From positions 1,116,001 to 1,180,000 of the forward strand of contig NZ_CP011040.1 in assembly GCF_000238255.3 (NCBI RefSeq): 64,000 bases of DNA, given 5' to 3'. Origin of the DNA: Pseudoalteromonas spongiae UST010723-006. Its GTDB lineage: Bacteria > Pseudomonadota > Gammaproteobacteria > Enterobacterales > Alteromonadaceae. Numbering within the stretch: the stretch's first letter is position 1; each line of letters opens with the position of its first letter. The translations under genes and the position numbers were made by a program. Below are positions 63,115 through 64,000 of the stretch, piece by piece. Below the pieces are notes generated by a model, which was not told where the DNA came from, did not search any database, and was given only the letters and a program-made list of their open reading frames with translations.

Positions 63115-64000
63115 TTAATTTACACGCTTGTGTAGCTCTTGTACCGACGATACCGTTGAACGGTCATCAGCAGCATGTGCTTTACAGTTAGCAAATGCGG
63201 CATTAAGCGTTGTTGTGTAGTTTACTTTACCTTGCAGAGCACCACGACGAAGTACTTTAGAGTCTTCAATCGCTTGACGACCTTCAGTGGTGTTTACAAT
63301 GTAGCTGTACTCACCATTCTTGATACGGTCAAGAATATGAGGACGACCTTCGTAAACTTTGTTTACACGACGCGCTTCAATGCCTGCATCTTCAAGTGCT
63401 TTTGCTGTGCCGCCAGTTGCGTCAAGCTCAAAGCCTAAATCACGCATGGTACGTGCTAATTCAACAATACGCTTTTTATCGCTGTTACGAACGGATAGTA
63501 ACGCACGACCACCACGAGGCATTACGTTACCTGCACCAAGCTGTGCTTTAGCAAATGCGTCAGCGAATGTGTCACCTACACCCATAACTTCACCTGTTGA
63601 ACGCATTTCAGGACCACGCATTGGGTCAACGCCAGGGAATTTAGCGAACGGAAGTACAACTTCTTTTACGCTGTAATATGGAGGAATGATTTCTTTCGTT
63701 ACACCTTGGCTTGCAAGAGACTGACCCGCCATACAACGTGCCGCTACTTTAGCAAGTGCAACACCTGTTGCTTTAGACACAAAAGGAACAGTACGTGCAG
63801 CACGTGGGTTTACTTCAATTAAGTATACTTCGCCATCTTTAACAGCAAACTGCGTATTCATTAAGCCAACAACGCCAAGCTCTAATGCCATGCGAGTTAC
63901 TTGGTCACGCATGCGGTCTTGGATTTCAGGGCTTAGTGAGTATGCTGGTAGTGAACATGCTGAGTCACCTGAGTGAACACCTGCTTGTTCGATGTGTTCC
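63115..64000 (-). CDS. carB: Carbamoyl-phosphate synthase large subunit, C-terminal part
   Basis: The frame runs off the right edge; the visible ~295 residues are the C-terminal end of CarB. They include [15 protein letters not shown] (ATP-grasp of the second half), [28 protein letters not shown], then the MGS-like allosteric domain (about the last 140: [15 protein letters not shown] start [39 protein letters not shown]). CarB makes carbamoyl phosphate for arginine and pyrimidine synthesis. Upstream carA would lie outside the window. Confidence 0.97.
   Translation of the reverse strand, partial: EHIEQAGVHSGDSACSLPAYSLSPEIQDRMRDQVTRMALELGVVGLMNTQFAVKDGEVYLIEVNPRAARTVPFVSKATGVALAKVAARCMAGQSLASQGVTKEIIPPYYSVKEVVLPFAKFPGVDPMRGPEMRSTGEVMGVGDTFADAFAKAQLGAGNVMPRGGRALLSVRNSDKKRIVELARTMRDLGFELDATGGTAKALEDAGIEARRVNKVYEGRPHILDRIKNGEYSYIVNTTEGRQAIEDSKVLRRGALQGKVNYTTTLNAAFANCKAHAADDRSTVSSVQELHKRVN

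Overview
The window looks like the chromosome of a marine gammaproteobacterium of the Alteromonadales, most likely Pseudoalteromonas. This is inferred from AT-rich intergenic DNA, three large TonB-dependent receptors, tandem tryptophan-halogenase-like genes next to a receptor, a Na+-type (PomAB-like) stator pair, and the order greA then carB. No rRNA, tRNA, CRISPR array, prophage or transposase gene was seen. Both window edges cut genes: an Oar-like receptor at the left and carB at the right.

Layout. 1-9.2 kb: receptor 3' part, DUF368 undecaprenyl-phosphate transporter family protein, a MITE-like repeat, a GAF-GGDEF diguanylate cyclase, a secreted trypsin-like protease, an OmpR-type regulator whose sensor kinase has decayed to remnants, and a low-molecular-weight phosphatase. 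9.3-15.1 kb: a hybrid sensor kinase paired with a periplasmic binding protein, then an RhlE-type RNA helicase. 15.3-21.4 kb: an XRE regulator with a membrane protein, an iron-type (siderophore) receptor with a Fur-box-like site and a PepSY protein, a small secreted peptide, a CBS protein and a DUF3955-like protein.

21.4-38.0 kb is the most striking region. An eight-gene minus-strand operon encodes a D-threonine-aldolase-fold PLP enzyme, a MurR/RpiR regulator, a D-aminoacylase-family deacylase, RidA, a sodium/solute symporter, KdgK, a GH20 hexosaminidase and an SMP-30 lactonase. It is divergent from a 1011-residue TonB receptor followed by two tryptophan-halogenase-like flavoproteins. Read together, these genes give a plausible complete route for oxidised (C1-acid) chitin sugars: uptake, exo-cleavage, lactone opening, import, deacetylation, deamination to 2-keto-3-deoxygluconate, and phosphorylation. 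A pair of 15-bp palindromes between the two arms is a good candidate operator.

38.0-46.3 kb: a periplasmic histidine phosphatase, an ECF sigma factor / membrane anti-sigma candidate / DsbA-like operon, TonB, small secreted or membrane proteins, an amidohydrolase lipoprotein, and a LysR regulator divergent from an FMN reductase. 46-48.7 kb: a PadR regulator with a twin palindromic operator, an orphan permease-prefix-domain protein, and stator genes in the order pomB then pomA. 48.7-58.2 kb: FosA, DUF3088, a VOC protein, an NhaC-family antiporter with a Cds1-like cysteine desulfhydrase, a DUF4136 lipoprotein, a YkgJ protein, and an RND efflux adaptor/pump pair. 58.2-64 kb: a second repeat family, a large unknown membrane-anchored protein, a K+ channel, a second inverted copy of the first repeat inserted at a stop codon, a Sel1-SPOR protein, greA and carB.

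All functional calls come from motif recognition by eye; no database search was run.
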